Shown here: piece by piece, positions 14,542-21,986 of the stretch | Numbering within the stretch: the first letter of the stretch is position 1 | Layout of the letters: each line of letters begins with the position of its first letter | NCBI GenBank assembly: GCA_002294045.1 | Contig: DBEP01000121.1 | Span: forward strand, 1-27,576 | DNA from: Lachnoclostridium sp. UBA903 | GTDB lineage: Bacteria > Bacillota > Clostridia > Lachnospirales > Lachnospiraceae | Direction: 5' to 3' | DNA length: 27,576 nucleotides | The notes under the pieces: model-generated | The model's input: only the letters and a program-made list of their open reading frames with translations | What the model was told of the DNA's origin: nothing | Databases searched by the model: none | Made by a program: the position numbers and the translations under genes

Positions 14542-14917
14542 TTTCGCTGTCAATATGAAAAATTCCAATTTCTTTATAATGCTCAATTTTGTAATTAATG
14601 GTATTCAGACTATTTTCTAATTGCTTCATCTGTGCCAAAATATTGGACTTATGTTTTAGCAGTATATTCCTGCGAATCTCAACCGTCTCATTTCCCTGTA
14701 AACACAAGTTCATAAATTCCTTGATATTTTCAATTGACATTCCTGAATTTTTAAGACAGCAGATTAATCCAAGCCAGTCGATATCATTATCGGAGAACTT
14801 CCGTATTCCGCTTTGGCTGCGTTTTACTAACGGCAGTAATCCCTCTTTATCATAATAACGCAAAGCATATATGGACAGACCGGTTTTTTCTGAAACCTGC
14901 TTTATTGTATATTCCAT
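14534..14917 (-). CDS. MerR-family transcriptional regulator
   Basis: 127 residues with the MerR layout: an N-terminal winged helix (YTIKQVSEKTGLSIYALRYYDKEGLLP, about 3-30), a second basic segment (SGIRKFSDNDIDWL), then a long dimerisation helix (about 75-115) and a short tail. There is no cysteine cluster for metal sensing; the two adjacent cysteines in LGLICCLKNSG lie in the helix after the DNA-binding part. The protein most resembles the regulators of aldehyde or stress-responsive reductases (AdhR/NmlR-like), by inference only. GGAGG lies seven bases before the ATG. It is divergent from the AKR-SDR pair, whose promoter has the operator geometry typical for this family. Confidence 0.9.
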   Translation of the reverse strand: MEYTIKQVSEKTGLSIYALRYYDKEGLLPLVKRSQSGIRKFSDNDIDWLGLICCLKNSGMSIENIKEFMNLCLQGNETVEIRRNILLKHKSNILAQMKQLENSLNTINYKIEHYKEIGIFHIDSEKS

Positions 14918-14958
14918 GATACTTCCTCCATTGTCGCTTAGTTACCCTCATATTCAAT

Positions 14959-14987
14959 AAAATAACATATTGTAAAATTTGTGTCAA
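14959..14987 (-). promoter_or_regulatory. SigA-type promoter of the merR gene
   Basis: On the minus strand, TTGACA (14987-14982), 17 bases, TATTTT (14964-14959). The predicted start is about 35 bases before the merR ATG. Confidence 0.65.
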
Positions 14988-15093
14988 TCTTATGAAGATA
15001 TCCGCAGGATAAACAGATATGTTTTTTATTTAACATTTCTATTTAACATAGCCTGCCCCTGCCCCTGCATTTTTTGAGGCTTATAAAAAATCA

Positions 15094-15124
15094 TTGACCT
15101 AGAGTTAACTCTATGGACTATACT
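15094..15124 (+). promoter_or_regulatory. MerR-type promoter/operator of the AKR-SDR operon
   Basis: TTGACC (15094-15099) and TATACT (15119-15124) are separated by 19 bases, the long spacer typical of MerR-activated promoters. The spacer contains a perfect 14-base palindrome, TAGAGTTAACTCTA (15100-15113). The divergent merR gene next door is the obvious regulator. Confidence 0.88.
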
Positions 15125-15169
15125 CATATTATGTCTTAAAACTATGTAATGATTAGAAAGGAGTTTAAT

Positions 15170-16306
15170 ATGAATTACAGAAAATTTGGTAACACCGGAG
15201 AAGATATTTCAGCTCTGGGCTTTGGCTGTATGAGGTTTCCGGAATATGAAAAAGACGGAAAATGGTTTGTGGACCAGGAAAAAACAACCGAAATGCTGCT
15301 TCATGCATATGAAAATGGTGTAAACTATTTTGACACGGCGCCCTATTACTGCCATTCCAACAGTGAGCAGGCCGTAGGAAAAGCCTTAAAGGATATCCGG
15401 GATAAGGTAATGATATCGACAAAGATACCGGTTACCGACTGCAAGACAGCAAAAGATTACAGAAAATTCCTGGAAAAAAGCCTGGCTAAATTAGATACAC
15501 CCTATATTGATTTTTATCATTTCTGGGGAATTAACAAAAAGTCCTTTGATGAAAAAATCATCGGATTGAACCTGCTGGAAGAGGCGAAAAAGGCAAAAGA
15601 AGAAGGCCTTATCAGACATATTTCTTTTTCCTTCCATGATGACGCACAAAATATTAAATACATAATTGACACGGCGGAAGAAAAAGGAGTTCCCATGGAA
15701 ACCATGCTGGTGCAATATAATCTTCTTGACAGAAGCAATGAAGAGATGATAACCTATGCAGGGTCCAAAGGTCTAGGTATTGTAGCAATGGGGCCGGTCG
15801 GCGGAGGCAGGCTTGCCGCTCCTACGGATTTATATACGAAATTAACAGGAAAACCTTCCATTGCAACTTATGAGCTTGCATTTAAATTCGTTTTGGGCAA
15901 TCCATATTTAAGCTGTGCTTTATCCGGCATGCAGAATATTGATATGGTAGAGAAGAACCTTACAATCGGAAGTGACAGTGCAGTACTTGACAAAGAAGAA
16001 TGGGAACAGTTAGGTAATGCGGTGGAGCAGCTTAAAAAATTCAGCGAACTGTACTGCACCGGATGTTCCTATTGCCAGCCATGTCCGGCAGGAATCAATA
16101 TTCCTCACATTTTTAATTTATATACTTACCACAATGTTTACGGTTTAACCGGCCATGCCAAAGCGGAAATGAAGAAATACAGGGAAGAAACCGGTAAAAC
16201 CATCGAGGACTGCAAGGAGTGCGGTTTTTGTGAAAAGAAATGTCCGCAGAAACTTAAAATCCGCAGCGAATTAAAACGTGTGGAAGGCGTATTGGCAGCA
16301 TTATAA
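15170..16306 (+). CDS. Aldo/keto reductase with C-terminal ferredoxin-type Fe-S domain
   Basis: 378 residues. The N-terminal barrel (1 to about 280) shows MNYRKFGNTGEDISALGFGCMRFP, the NYFDTAPYYCHSNSE segment with catalytic Asp and Tyr, and STKIP with the Lys. The fourth tetrad residue, normally His in an LLHG-type motif, reads YHFWG, so Trp replaces His; this may be a subfamily trait. The C-terminal part holds two cysteine clusters, CTGCSYCQPCP and CKECGFCEKKCP, each suited to a [4Fe-4S] cluster. Substrate unknown. An in-frame ATG at 15149 precedes the AAAGGAG ribosome binding site, so the ATG at 15170 is taken. Driven by the MerR-type promoter and likely co-transcribed with the SDR gene 41 bases on. 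Confidence 0.92.
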   Translation: MNYRKFGNTGEDISALGFGCMRFPEYEKDGKWFVDQEKTTEMLLHAYENGVNYFDTAPYYCHSNSEQAVGKALKDIRDKVMISTKIPVTDCKTAKDYRKFLEKSLAKLDTPYIDFYHFWGINKKSFDEKIIGLNLLEEAKKAKEEGLIRHISFSFHDDAQNIKYIIDTAEEKGVPMETMLVQYNLLDRSNEEMITYAGSKGLGIVAMGPVGGGRLAAPTDLYTKLTGKPSIATYELAFKFVLGNPYLSCALSGMQNIDMVEKNLTIGSDSAVLDKEEWEQLGNAVEQLKKFSELYCTGCSYCQPCPAGINIPHIFNLYTYHNVYGLTGHAKAEMKKYREETGKTIEDCKECGFCEKKCPQKLKIRSELKRVEGVLAAL

Positions 16307-16347
16307 TATAAAAATAAAACGCCTGTACAGGCAGAACGGAGGTTATA

Positions 16348-17361
16348 ATGAAAATTTTATTTATCGGCGGAACAGGAACCATCAGTGCGGCTATATCCAG
16401 GACATTATTAGAAAGAGGAGATGACCTTTATTTATTAAACCGGGGACACAGGAATGAGATTCTGAATGGAGCCAGGGAAATCAAGGCCGATATTAACGAC
16501 GAGGCACGGGTAGCTGAATTAACGGCAGGTATGGAATTTGACGCAGTCGCTGATTTTATTGCTTTTGAACCGGCTCAGTTGGAAAGGGATTATCGGTTAT
16601 TTAAGGGCAGAACCAGGCAGTTTATCTTTATCAGTTCAGCTTCCGCGTATCAGACTCCTTTAGCCGATTACCGGATTACGGAAGGAACGCCTTTGTCCAA
16701 TCCGTTTTGGGAATATTCCCGTAACAAAATTGCCTGTGAAGATTTCTTAATGAAGATGTATCGGGAGAACGGTTTTCCGGTTACCATAGTAAGACCAAGC
16801 CATACCTATGATGAAAGAAGTGTTCCTTTAGGTGTACACGGTGAGAAAGGAAGCTGGCAGGTAGTAAAACGTATGCTGGAGGGGAAAAAGGTAATTATCC
16901 ATGGTGACGGCACTTCCCTTTGGACTATGACCCACAATACGGATTTTGCCAAAGGATTTATCGGATTGCTAGGTAATATTCACGCCTTCGGAGAAGCCGT
17001 GCAGATTACTTCGGATGAAACGCTGACCTGGAACCAGATTTATGAGACAATTGCAGATGCGGCAGGAGTTAAACTAAATGCTGTACATGTTTCTTCGGAA
17101 TTCCTGGATGCTGCCAGTAAGCAGGATTTTAAAGGTTCCCTGCTGGGAGACAAAGCTAACTCAGTGGTATTTGACAATTCCAAATTAAAGAGACTGGTGC
17201 CTGATTTCACAGCAGCCAAACGTTTTGATCAGGGTGTCAGGGAAACCATCCAAAATGTATTAAGTCATCCGGAATATCAGGTTGAAGACAAAGTATTTGA
17301 CGAATGGTGTGATAAAGTAACAGCCGCACTGGATAAAGCGGTGCAGGACATAGTAAAATAG
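16348..17361 (+). CDS. NAD(P)-dependent extended SDR (epimerase/dehydratase family)
   Basis: 337 residues. An N-terminal Rossmann fold with GGTGTIS (7-13), LLNRGHR for cofactor specificity, ISSASAY (95-101) and the catalytic YSRNK (Tyr123, Lys127). Extended-SDR C-terminal substrate domain follows (VRPSHTYDER, HGDGTSLWTMTHNTDFAKGF). The reading suggests a nucleoside-sugar epimerase/reductase-like protein, but the substrate cannot be told. CGGAGG precedes the ATG by seven bases. It follows the AKR gene by 41 bases, with a 12-base palindrome between them, and is probably under the same MerR control. Its TAG stop is the first triplet of a 19-bp tandem repeat. Confidence 0.88.
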   Translation: MKILFIGGTGTISAAISRTLLERGDDLYLLNRGHRNEILNGAREIKADINDEARVAELTAGMEFDAVADFIAFEPAQLERDYRLFKGRTRQFIFISSASAYQTPLADYRITEGTPLSNPFWEYSRNKIACEDFLMKMYRENGFPVTIVRPSHTYDERSVPLGVHGEKGSWQVVKRMLEGKKVIIHGDGTSLWTMTHNTDFAKGFIGLLGNIHAFGEAVQITSDETLTWNQIYETIADAAGVKLNAVHVSSEFLDAASKQDFKGSLLGDKANSVVFDNSKLKRLVPDFTAAKRFDQGVRETIQNVLSHPEYQVEDKVFDEWCDKVTAALDKAVQDIVK

Positions 17362-17396
17362 TAGTGCCGGCAAAAAATAGTAGTGCCAGCAAAAAA
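17359..17396 (+). repeat. 19-bp tandem direct repeat at the SDR stop codon
   Basis: 17359-17377 and 17378-17396 are the same 19 bases (TAGTAGTGCCGGC then six As) with a single G/A difference. The first TAG is the stop of the upstream gene. It looks like a recent local slippage duplication. Confidence 0.9.
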
Positions 17397-17398
17397 GC

Positions 17399-17450
17399 AA
17401 CCTTCATTTCCACTTTTATAGTGAATTTGAAGGTTACTTTATGTTATTTT
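17399..17450 (+). terminator. Terminator after the AKR-SDR operon
   Basis: AACCTTCA (17399-17406) pairs with TGAAGGTT (17428-17435); inside, CAC and GTG can pair further. T-rich sequence follows (ACTTTATGTTATTTT). From here to 17754 I see no gene, only AT-rich DNA with a weak promoter candidate. Confidence 0.7.
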
Positions 17451-17627
17451 CGGGATTTGCTTTCCCGGTCTTACCCTTTTGGGACACCCTCTTTTTTTCC
17501 GGTAATGATTGGACTGAAAAATACATGAAAGAATGAATAAGTACATATAATATTTTATAATATATGCAGATAGGAATAACAGGGTATTTTTATGCTTAAA
17601 GCTGCGGTATTATTATAGTATTTTAAA

Positions 17628-17656
17628 TGGATTTTTTTATATAGGGATGATATAAT
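17628..17656 (+). promoter_or_regulatory. Weak promoter candidate for the GGDEF gene
   Basis: A perfect TATAAT (17651-17656) with TGGATT (17628-17633) 17 bases upstream, a poor -35 match. It would give a leader of about 90 bases. I looked for a c-di-GMP riboswitch here and saw none. Confidence 0.35.
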
Positions 17657-17754
17657 AAGCAATGTGACAATTAAGGGAAAACAAATGTTTTAACTAGAAA
17701 TATTTACTGGAAGAATGTTTTATATGGTCTGGCGGCAATAAGGAGCAGAAATAC

Positions 17755-18906
17755 ATGAATTTAATAAATAATATAATAATTAATGTATATTCTATTGGGA
17801 TTTTGGTTATTATTTACATATTTTCCTTGAGGAATGATGAAGAAAAATCTTTGCAGAATAAGTTATACAATGGGATTCTGCTGATTACCATTCTGATGCT
17901 TGCCGTAGACATATTAAGCAGATTTGACGGTAAGCCCCATACGATATATCCTATTATCAACCAAATCGGTAATTTTGTTATTTTCCTTTTAAACCCTGTT
18001 GTAGCATCACTTTGGTTACTATATGTGTATGATCAGATATTTCAGACAGAAAAGATACCAAGAAAAGTGCGTTATCCATTATATGCAGTTAATGCCGTTA
18101 ATATAGTCCTGCTGATATTAACACAATTCCGGGGATGGTATTATTATATCGATTCCGATAATATTTATCACAGGGGTCCTATGTTTTTGTTTGCTGCTTC
18201 CATAAGCACTGTTCTGGTGATTGCTGCTTTTTTATTGATTGTAATAAATCGTGAAAAGATTAACAAGAAGCATTATTTTTCCCTTTTGTTCTTTGCGGTA
18301 CCGCCCTGTCTGGGACTTTTTTTCCAGCTGATTTTTTATGGAATATCAATAGTATTAAATGGTATTGTGCTATCCCTGTTAATTGTTTCTTTGAATATCC
18401 AGAATTATAACATATATACGGATTATCTGACCGGTGTAAATAACCGTAAAAAACTTGAAATTTATATGAGGCAAAAAATCAGTACCAGCACCGAGGAGAA
18501 AACCTTTTCAGCCATCATGCTGGATTTAAATAATTTTAAAGTGATTAATGATACCTATGGCCATGATGTGGGTGATAATGCGCTGCAGATTACTGCGAAA
18601 CTTCTGGGCAGCTGTCTTCGTTCCAATGATTTTATCGCCAGGTTTGGCGGCGATGAATTTTGTATTGTTCTTGATATATCTGACCAGGCTAAGCTGGAGG
18701 AGGTTGTTTCCAGAATCAAGAATTGTATTGATAAATATAAACAGACCGTTGACCAGCCTTATAAACTAAGTATTAGTATGGGTTACGCCGTATATGATTA
18801 CCGCTCTTTCATGAGTATGGAGGAGTTTCAAAAACAGATTGATAAATTGATGTATGATGATAAACAGGCTAATAAAGAAATACAAAAAAATATTGCAGGT
18901 AATTGA
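17755..18906 (+). CDS. Membrane-bound diguanylate cyclase (GGDEF domain)
   Basis: 383 residues. The N-terminal half (1 to about 220) has about seven transmembrane segments and no recognisable periplasmic sensor domain, resembling seven-helix membrane sensors. The C-terminal GGDEF domain (about 222-378) begins DYLTGVNNRKKLE, contains LDLNNFKVINDTYGHDVGDNAL, and has an intact GGDEF signature at 298-302. An RxxD inhibitory site (Arg289, Asp292) lies exactly five residues before it, so product feedback is likely. It should make c-di-GMP. AAGGAG lies nine bases before the ATG. It is a single-gene unit closed by a strong hairpin. Confidence 0.93.
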   Translation: MNLINNIIINVYSIGILVIIYIFSLRNDEEKSLQNKLYNGILLITILMLAVDILSRFDGKPHTIYPIINQIGNFVIFLLNPVVASLWLLYVYDQIFQTEKIPRKVRYPLYAVNAVNIVLLILTQFRGWYYYIDSDNIYHRGPMFLFAASISTVLVIAAFLLIVINREKINKKHYFSLLFFAVPPCLGLFFQLIFYGISIVLNGIVLSLLIVSLNIQNYNIYTDYLTGVNNRKKLEIYMRQKISTSTEEKTFSAIMLDLNNFKVINDTYGHDVGDNALQITAKLLGSCLRSNDFIARFGGDEFCIVLDISDQAKLEEVVSRIKNCIDKYKQTVDQPYKLSISMGYAVYDYRSFMSMEEFQKQIDKLMYDDKQANKEIQKNIAGN

Positions 18907-18911
18907 ATATA

Positions 18912-18970
18912 GGGCTGGTGCAAAATAAATGTCTGTTGGTAAGAGATTTTGCACCGGCCCCCCTTTATAT
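18912..18970 (+). terminator. Strong terminator after the GGDEF gene
   Basis: GGGCTGGTGCAAAA (18912-18925) and TTTTGCACCGGCCC (18947-18960) form a 14-bp stem with one U-G pair and a 21-base loop, followed by CCCTTTATAT. Confidence 0.8.
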
Positions 18971-19096
18971 CTGTATTAGAGTCTGTTTGGAAAATCATCG
19001 CACCTGAAAGTTTTTTATGCAATTATGGAATATTTTCGGAGTCTGGTGCATAAAATATGCTGTTTCATAATTAAACAGGAGGTTATAATTATTACA

Positions 19097-19333
19097 ATGA
19101 AGAAAATACAGATATTAATTAATTCAATTGAACAAATTAAGGAGTTTATGCGTGACACCGATAAGTTTAGCGTAGATTTGGATTTGGTTTCGGAACGATA
19201 TGTCGTAAATGCAAAATCGATTATGGGAATTTTCAGCCTGAATTTATCTCAACCGGTGCAAATGGATATTCATGCAGAAGGGCAGCAATTAGATGAAATA
19301 CTGGAAGTAATGGGGAAATATATGGTCAGATAA
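19097..19333 (+). CDS. HPr-family protein without the active-site His (Crh-like)
   Basis: 78 residues with an HPr fold: MKKIQILINSIEQIKEF, DLVSERYVVNAKSIMGIFSL, and a last helix LDEILEVMGKYM. The segment that in HPr holds GLHARPA and the phosphorylated His15 reads NSIEQIKEF, with no His, while the regulatory serine motif KSIMG (Ser46 in HPr) is intact. This is the pattern of Crh: no PTS phosphotransfer, possible signalling through HPr kinase phosphorylation; by homology only. The AGGAGG ribosome binding site (19077-19082) is 14 bases before the ATG, rather far; an ATT at 19088, in frame, has the ideal five-base spacing and might be the real start. The frame is also open upstream to 19025. Confidence 0.82.
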   Translation: MKKIQILINSIEQIKEFMRDTDKFSVDLDLVSERYVVNAKSIMGIFSLNLSQPVQMDIHAEGQQLDEILEVMGKYMVR

Positions 19334-19354
19334 AAGCGGAAGGAGGAATAGGTA

Positions 19355-19444
19355 TTGCAATTGGTGCGGCAAAAGGATACAATAATATTAATTAACCTGA
19401 TTCAATATAAAAAAATAAAGTTTGAATTGTTCATGGAAATGTAA
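19355..19444 (+). CDS. Possible 29-residue small ORF
   Basis: A TTG at 19355 preceded by a perfect AGGAGG (19341-19346, eight-base spacing) opens a short frame of 29 codons ending at 19444. The peptide is Ile/Lys-rich (TIILINLIQYKKIKF) with no known motif. It lies in the 133 bases between the HPr-like gene and the J-domain gene. The ribosome binding site is the only evidence, so it may be noise or a decayed gene. Confidence 0.25.
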   Translation: MQLVRQKDTIILINLIQYKKIKFELFMEM

Positions 19445-19484
19445 AAGAAATTTAGATTAGAGCAGTATGCAAAGGGTGCAAAAT

Positions 19485-19973
19485 ATGTCAGATTGTTATA
19501 TCAGCTATGGTGAAATAAAGAGAAAAATCAGAAACCTTAAGAAAGTGGAACTTAAAATACGTTTCCATATGGTAAATTTCCAGGAATGTAATAATATGCT
19601 AAACAAGCTGGCTAAAAGGAATCATATCAGCCTGGTATGGGATGAATTCTTTGATTTGCATGAAAGTGCTGCAAAATCTGTCAGGTATCCTATTCATAAA
19701 TTAGTAAAAATGAATAAAGACGAACTAAAAAATATTATCAGCGAATTTTATTATGGTGTTTATTATCAATTTTATAAAGACAACGGAATTCTTGATACAA
19801 GTTCTTATGACCCGGATATTCTTGCCCAACTGGGGCTGCCTTTTGACGCTGACAGCGGTGCCATTAAGAAAAGATTTCGTGAGCTTGCTAAAATATATCA
19901 TCCGGACACAGGAGGGGACAGTTCTAAATTTGTTGAATTAATTGACCGGTTTGAATCTCTTAACATAAAGTAA
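19485..19973 (+). CDS. Short J-domain protein with an uncharacterised N-terminal region
   Basis: About 162 residues. The last 60 form a DnaJ-type J domain: LAQLGLPFDADSGAIKKRFRELAKIYHPDTGGDSSKFVELIDRFESL, with the HPD motif that stimulates Hsp70. There is no Gly/Phe region, zinc domain or substrate-binding domain after it. The first 100 residues are charged and helical, with no family that I recognise. An ATG at 19467 lacks a good ribosome binding site; the ATG at 19485 has AAGGGTG eight bases upstream and is preferred. It probably recruits DnaK to a specific partner; the partner is unknown. Confidence 0.85.
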   Translation: MSDCYISYGEIKRKIRNLKKVELKIRFHMVNFQECNNMLNKLAKRNHISLVWDEFFDLHESAAKSVRYPIHKLVKMNKDELKNIISEFYYGVYYQFYKDNGILDTSSYDPDILAQLGLPFDADSGAIKKRFRELAKIYHPDTGGDSSKFVELIDRFESLNIK

Positions 19974-19997
19974 TGAATAGTAAGCTTTTAATTTTAA

Positions 19998-20082
19998 AGG
20001 GGCTGCTGCAAGATTAAAATAGTAACCAAATAACGGACACAAGTTCAGTTAATTGTTTATTTTGCAGCAGCCCCTGGATTTT
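19998..20082. terminator. Strong hairpin between convergent genes, likely bidirectional terminator
   Basis: AGGGGCTGCTGCAA (19998-20011) and TTGCAGCAGCCCCT (20062-20075) pair perfectly over 14 bp with a 50-base loop. GGATTTT follows on the plus strand and TTTAAAATTAAAA on the minus strand. It lies between the J-domain gene and spoVFB, which face each other. The stretch 20083-20237 holds nothing I can name. Confidence 0.7.
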
Positions 20083-20237
20083 CATATCCAGTACAGCCTT
20101 GCATAGATATCACTTAATTCAGCACCGTTATTTACGCCAGTGCCGCGTTGTCGTCAATCGGCGTACCAGTTATTATTTGCCTCTATAGCAGGATGTACGG
20201 TTAAACTATTATAACCGGTTTGAAGGTATATATTTTT

Positions 20238-20825
20238 TTAGAAAGGACTGATAACAACCGGTTGAATTTGTTGGCCTTCCAAGGCGCTTTCCAAAGTCAG
20301 CTTTAGCAGATGCGTATGAGCAATCATGGATTTTGGCTTATTGTCAGGACTATCCTGTCCAAAGGGGACGAAATATATATTTTTAGTATTCAGCAAGGTT
20401 CCGATGTTTTTCAGATTGAGCCCCAGTGCATCGTTGGTGGCTACGGATATCACCAGGGGTTTGTTGTTGCGTATATGTGCTTTTGCCGCCATAAGGACCG
20501 GGGAATCCGTTATACCGCCTGCCAGTTTGGCTAAGGTATTTCCGGTACATGGAATTATGGCCAGGATATCAAAGAGATTCTTCGGACCGATTGGTTCAGC
20601 ATCTTCAATTGTTGTAATGGGATCTTTTCCTGTCAATTGTTTCAACCTGTCATAAAAGTCGGAAGCTTTGCCGAACCTGCTATCTATTTTTTGGGCGTTA
20701 AAGGATAATATGGGATACACGTTGGCATTTTCAGCCAGGAGATGTTCTATTTCCTCAAATGCTTTATCAAAGGTACAAAAAGAACCGGTTAATGCGATTC
20801 CGATATTTTTATTATGCAAAGACAT
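20238..20825 (-). CDS. spoVFB: Dipicolinate synthase subunit B
   Basis: With subunit A it makes dipicolinic acid, the calcium-chelated spore-core solute, from a lysine-pathway intermediate in the mother cell. About 195 residues; flavoprotein-like fold with NIGIALTGSFCTFDKAFEEIEHL at the N-terminus, a central DILAIIPCTGNTLAKLAGGITDSPV block and PLVISVATNDALGLNLKNIG. The ATG at 20825 lies inside the 3' end of spoVFA, giving a 14-base overlap and likely translational coupling; an in-frame GTG at 20834 abuts the ribosome binding purines and is less likely. Confidence 0.93.
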   Translation of the reverse strand: MSLHNKNIGIALTGSFCTFDKAFEEIEHLLAENANVYPILSFNAQKIDSRFGKASDFYDRLKQLTGKDPITTIEDAEPIGPKNLFDILAIIPCTGNTLAKLAGGITDSPVLMAAKAHIRNNKPLVISVATNDALGLNLKNIGTLLNTKNIYFVPFGQDSPDNKPKSMIAHTHLLKLTLESALEGQQIQPVVISPF

Positions 20826-21702
20826 ACGAATCACTTCTTTCTAATTTCGTTAACAGGTGTTCAGTCAAAAAAGCTGCAGAGGATTTTGGTGCATATTTAC
20901 CAGGAAGACCAAGGCAAAGCTTTGCATTCCGGGATAATTCTCTGGAAGCTTCAAAATCAACTCCGCCGGGGGCGGAGGAAATATCAATAATGACTACATC
21001 CGGATTTGTCCTGGCAAGCAAATCTCTTGTCAGAATAAGGGATGGAATCGTATTAAAGATATAATCATATTGTTCTATATTTTTTTCCAGAGCAGAAAGC
21101 GGAACCATACCAAAAGAAGCTGCGTTGGCAGCAGCTAAAGCAAGGGGAGATCTTGCAGCTATATCAATATGGCCGCACAGACCTTTTAATTTCTCGGCTA
21201 AAGTACGGGCGCATCTGCCAAATCCTAATACAAGGCAGGAACTTCCATGAAGGTTGGTAGTACTTCCCGAAATGGCTTCTGCAATAGTTCCTTCTGCAGT
21301 TGCTATGGTATTATATAAAATAATCTCTTCCTGTTCCATAAAATCATGATAGTAAATATGGTGAGCATCACAGTATTTTTTAATTTCTTTGGTCAGGCAG
21401 CCGCCATATAAGTTCTGTTCCGGGCTCATTAAATTCAGCATTTGTTCTATGGACATATCCGGCTGTGCCATTTGGGATAAGATATTTTTTCCGTCCCTTG
21501 TGACCGGAATTGGCGTAATTAGGTTTTGGCAGTAATCTATGGCTTCTGCCAAAGAATCAGCAATCACACAGGACATATCCAGGGATGGGTTAAGAAGACC
21601 GTATACAATGACAGAGAAATTACGGGCGATTAACTCATTTGCCATATAGATTTGTCTCATATCTCCGCCGATAATTGCAAAATCATAACGAATAAGGTTC
21701 AT
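20812..21702 (-). CDS. spoVFA: Dipicolinate synthase subunit A
   Basis: Catalytic NAD(P)-binding partner in dipicolinate synthesis. 296 residues: an N-terminal domain starting YDFAIIGGDMRQIYMANELI, then a middle segment LYGGCLTKEIKKYC and a Rossmann domain with VLGFGRCARTLAEKL (about residues 157-171) and DIAARSPLALAAA, ending with IDISSAPGGVDFEAS and CLGLPGKYAPKSSA. GGGAGG lies seven bases before the ATG. It forms a two-gene unit with spoVFB. Its presence means that the organism makes endospores and uses the SpoVF route rather than the EtfA-type route of many Clostridium species. Confidence 0.95.
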   Translation of the reverse strand: MNLIRYDFAIIGGDMRQIYMANELIARNFSVIVYGLLNPSLDMSCVIADSLAEAIDYCQNLITPIPVTRDGKNILSQMAQPDMSIEQMLNLMSPEQNLYGGCLTKEIKKYCDAHHIYYHDFMEQEEIILYNTIATAEGTIAEAISGSTTNLHGSSCLVLGFGRCARTLAEKLKGLCGHIDIAARSPLALAAANAASFGMVPLSALEKNIEQYDYIFNTIPSLILTRDLLARTNPDVVIIDISSAPGGVDFEASRELSRNAKLCLGLPGKYAPKSSAAFLTEHLLTKLERSDSYVFA

Positions 21703-21773
21703 AAATTGCCTCCCGATGTTATTAACAAAGAGTTTAAAGATAAAGCGTTTCCGTTAACAAGTATTGCATGATT

Positions 21774-21800
21774 CAATATATGGATTTTCCCATAAAAAGT
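21774..21800 (-). promoter_or_regulatory. Possible SigK-type promoter of spoVFAB
   Basis: On the minus strand AC (21800-21799), 16 bases, then CATATATTG (21782-21774), one base away from the CATANNNTA -10 of SigK. The Bacillus spoVF operon is SigK-dependent, which makes this plausible but not proven. Confidence 0.4.
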
Positions 21801-21949
21801 TCTTCCTGCCGGGGAAGCAGTTAACTGTAAAATAATCGTTTTTATGACAAGTTTTGAGCTATGATGACCAACAGCCATATTTATTTGGCCTGAATTTCTT
21901 TTATTTTTAGGAAATAATTGTACTATTTGCGGGTTTATTAAATTCGTTA

Positions 21950-21978
21950 TTTACATTTCATTGATACTATGTTATTAT
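21950..21978 (+). promoter_or_regulatory. SigA-type promoter of rpsO
   Basis: TTTACA (21950-21955), 17 bases, TATTAT (21973-21978). Predicted start near 21985, giving a leader of about 150 bases. The rest of the spoVFA-rpsO gap, 21801-21949, shows nothing I can identify. Confidence 0.65.
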
Positions 21979-21986
21979 AAAAACTG

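Noticed and set aside
17646..17754. Possible c-di-GMP riboswitch before the diguanylate cyclase gene
   Set aside because: None of the conserved GEMM core or tetraloop-receptor segments could be found.
20210..20270. Two AACCGGTT palindromes near the 3' end of spoVFB
   Set aside because: One is inside the coding sequence and the 8-bp palindromes are short enough to occur by chance.
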